Shown one piece after another: positions 49,185 through 51,261 of a stretch of 51,261 nt of DNA. Numbering within the stretch: the stretch's first letter is position 1; every line of letters begins with the position of its first letter. Both the position numbers and the translations under genes were made by a program. The stretch comes from Gammaproteobacteria bacterium (GTDB lineage: Bacteria; Pseudomonadota; Gammaproteobacteria; Arenicellales; JAJDZL01): the NCBI GenBank assembly GCA_022824665.1, contig JAJDZL010000223.1, positions 1-51,261 of the forward strand. Reading direction: 5' to 3'. The notes beneath the pieces are model-generated. The model worked only from the letters and a program-made list of their open reading frames with translations. It was not told where the DNA came from and made no database searches.

Positions 49185-50489
49185 TCAATCCTGCGAGATG
49201 ATGCTTTTTCTGTCTCGGACAAAGTGTTCAAACGCATTGATCAGGTCAGTGACCTCCTTGTCGCCAATTGTCAGCATCAGCGAAATAAAGCCTCGCCGGG
49301 CAAAGTAAAACCCGGACTTTAGCATATCGAGAAACAGCAACTCCACAATTCGGTCATCACTTTGCTCAAGATCGTCAATACTGGTGATTGGATTCACCGT
49401 TGCGTGAATGCCGATCATTGACCCTAAACCGGTAAACTGGATTGGGATACCTTGCTGCGCTGCCACCCGGTTGAGGGTGCTGCGCAGTTCATTGCCGCGG
49501 CTGTTTAACGCCTTAAGCCGCGATTTCGTCAGAATACTCCCCAGTGCAGTTACGCCGGCCGCCATGGTCAGCACATTGTTGTTGAATGTCCCGGCGTGGG
49601 GCATGCTTTCAGGATGTGTCGGATCAAACAGATCCATGATTTCAGATTTCCCGCCAAATGCGCCAAAACTCAAGCCGCCACCCATGTATTTGCCGAATGT
49701 ACTCATATCCGGAATTATTCCGTAGTATCCCTGCATTCCCGCAGGAGCCAGTCGAGAGGTCATGATTTCATCAAAAATCAGGACGATTCTGGCCTCGCGC
49801 GCCTCATCGCGCAAAACTTGCAGGAACGTCTCGCTGGCAGGAATACAGCCTCCGGCACCTTGCACCGGCTCGACCAGGATGCAAGCAATATCTGCGGTAT
49901 GACTGCGAATCATCTGCCGGGTTTTCTCAATATCGTTATAGGTGCCGATCAGGTATTCAAAAGGTGCATTAACCGGATTTGTTCCGTGCGCAAAACTGAG
50001 CAGACCGCCATGATAAGCGCCCCGAAAAACCATCACCGACTGACGAGACGTGTAGTGTCTGGCCGCGGTAATCGCCAGCATGTTCGCCTCTGTGCCGGAA
50101 TTCGTGAAACGCACTTTATCTACTGAAGGAAACCTGTTACAGATCAATTGTGCGAGACGCGCCTCGTCCTGACAATGTCCGCTCAGACTGATACCGTTGT
50201 CCAGCGCCTGTACCACTGCATCTCTGATCGCCTGATTGTTATGACCAAAAAGCCCTGCCGTGTATTCACCTAAAAAGTTGACGTATTCGAAACCATCAAC
50301 ATCCCGAATTTTGCAGCCATCGCCGGACGTGATGCGCAGCGGAAACGGCTCGTAAAAAAGAACGGTACGCGTATTGCCGCCTGGCAGGTGCTGCTGGGCC
50401 GCGCTGAATTGTCGCCAAGATTCGGGGTGCGATGCGATGTAGTCTTCTCTCGCCGATGCCAGAGCAGTGTTCAAAGCGTGATTGTTGTC
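49185..50489 (-). CDS. Class III aminotransferase / glutamate-1-semialdehyde aminomutase-like
   Basis: VRFTNSGTEANMLAITAARHYT, FRGAYHGG, LIFDEIMTSRLAPAGMQGYYGIIPDMSTFGKYMGGGLSFGAFGG. Confidence 0.9.
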   Translation of the reverse strand, partial: DNNHALNTALASAREDYIASHPESWRQFSAAQQHLPGGNTRTVLFYEPFPLRITSGDGCKIRDVDGFEYVNFLGEYTAGLFGHNNQAIRDAVVQALDNGISLSGHCQDEARLAQLICNRFPSVDKVRFTNSGTEANMLAITAARHYTSRQSVMVFRGAYHGGLLSFAHGTNPVNAPFEYLIGTYNDIEKTRQMIRSHTADIACILVEPVQGAGGCIPASETFLQVLRDEAREARIVLIFDEIMTSRLAPAGMQGYYGIIPDMSTFGKYMGGGLSFGAFGGKSEIMDLFDPTHPESMPHAGTFNNNVLTMAAGVTALGSILTKSRLKALNSRGNELRSTLNRVAAQQGIPIQFTGLGSMIGIHATVNPITSIDDLEQSDDRIVELLFLDMLKSGFYFARRGFISLMLTIGDKEVTDLINAFEHFVRDRKSIISQD

Positions 50490-50741
50490 CATTGCTGGTC
50501 TCATCCGGTGTACTGACGGGACTTCGCCCGACTTATGTTTTATTTAGTGTCTGTCAGAAAACCCCGATTTTAAGCGAGAATTTAGAAAATATTGACCAAC
50601 AATGAGACCGATCACGGCGAGCAGCCGACAAGCAGAGTGATTGATGACGGGTATCAGCCAAAACAGGGCAAAATCACGAAATTTGCCGACCGCCTGCCCT
50701 CCGGCACCCGGATCGCGGTCTTCAATGAGTGTACGGGTCTG

Positions 50742-51261
50742 CTAAGCGGCGCGCAACCGCTGCTGCCGGGCGAGTTTCTTGCGCTCCTTGTCGCGCACGA
50801 TCCGCCCCAGGCGCTTCAGATTGGCAGCCAGTACCGACAGGGCCACGGCACGGGCAAACCCTCGTTTGCCGTGATCCCGTACCCGATCCAGCCCACACTG
50901 CTCCAAGTGGTTAATCGCCGATTCAATCGCAGGATGTTGCTGACGGGCTTGTTTGAACCACGTCTGCGATTGATGTTCCTGCACCTCGACGCTCAGATAC
51001 CCTTTTTTTGGCAGCGTGCACTCATCAAGCATCTCACCGAGCGTATGCTGATTGGCCGGTGAGTGGAAACCACGATCGAAGCTGCACGCCCTAAGGTCGG
51101 GAAAGCTTTGCTGGGCTTCACCAATCACCGGTACGGCATGGTCCACATCAGAGCCATCCCACATGATGCGGTGATGCAGAACAAACCGGTGCTGATCCTC
51201 AACCACGCAGACCGGTACGCCGAGCTCCTGCGAGACACCGGCCTTGCCTTTGACAATCCAG
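50742..51261 (-). CDS. Transposase (ISNCY-like), C-terminal part; truncated by the window edge
   Basis: Frame open to the window end (WIVKGKAGVSQELGVPVCVVEDQHRFVLHH..); DRGFHSPANQHTL, HGKRGFARAVALSVLAANLKRLGRIVRDKERKK. Confidence 0.8.
   Translation of the reverse strand, partial: WIVKGKAGVSQELGVPVCVVEDQHRFVLHHRIMWDGSDVDHAVPVIGEAQQSFPDLRACSFDRGFHSPANQHTLGEMLDECTLPKKGYLSVEVQEHQSQTWFKQARQQHPAIESAINHLEQCGLDRVRDHGKRGFARAVALSVLAANLKRLGRIVRDKERKKLARQQRLRAA

Noticed and set aside
1-51261. CRISPR arrays, rRNA operons, prophage structural genes
   Set aside because: No regularly spaced direct repeats, rRNA sequence or phage structural motifs were seen on either strand.

Overview
The window looks like a gammaproteobacteria-like bacterial chromosome segment; this taxonomic guess is inference only. 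Part A (about 1-27 kb) is a metabolic region. It has two Tat-exported oligopeptide/opine-type solute-binding proteins with their ABC permeases and a fused double ATPase. It also has two trimethylamine-methyltransferase (MttB/COG5598) family proteins without an in-frame amber codon, a dimethylglycine/sarcosine-dehydrogenase-like FAD+GcvT protein, TauD- and PhyH-type dioxygenases, a HisC-type aminotransferase and a ThDP-dependent decarboxylase/acetolactate-synthase-like enzyme. Part B (about 27.5-45.4 kb) is the most exciting part: an apparently dedicated bacterial sterol biosynthesis and export locus. It contains a single-polypeptide squalene-epoxidase-like/oxidosqualene-cyclase fusion (DCTAE motif), a CYP51-like P450, an ERG24/DHCR7-type sterol reductase, a Rieske oxygenase plus an NSDHL-like SDR resembling the bacterial C-4 demethylation pair SdmA/SdmB, and two separate sterol C-24 methyltransferase-like proteins. 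It also contains a candidate EBP/EXPERA-like membrane isomerase, an RND/MMPL exporter, a LolA-like periplasmic protein, and a GPP34(GOLPH3)-P450 fusion with an atypical I-helix. Five minus-strand genes (SDR, Rieske, reductase, CYP51, epoxidase-cyclase) form one operon, and three of its four junctions overlap. Part C (about 45.8-51.3 kb) holds a tRNA-Lys(CTT) with a degenerate downstream copy of its 3' half bounding an islet. The islet carries transposase debris, a DinD-HigB chimeric ORF with higA, and a decayed DUF4143 ATPase. It is followed by tag, a class III aminotransferase and an edge-truncated transposase. All assignments come from reading motifs by eye; no database search was run.
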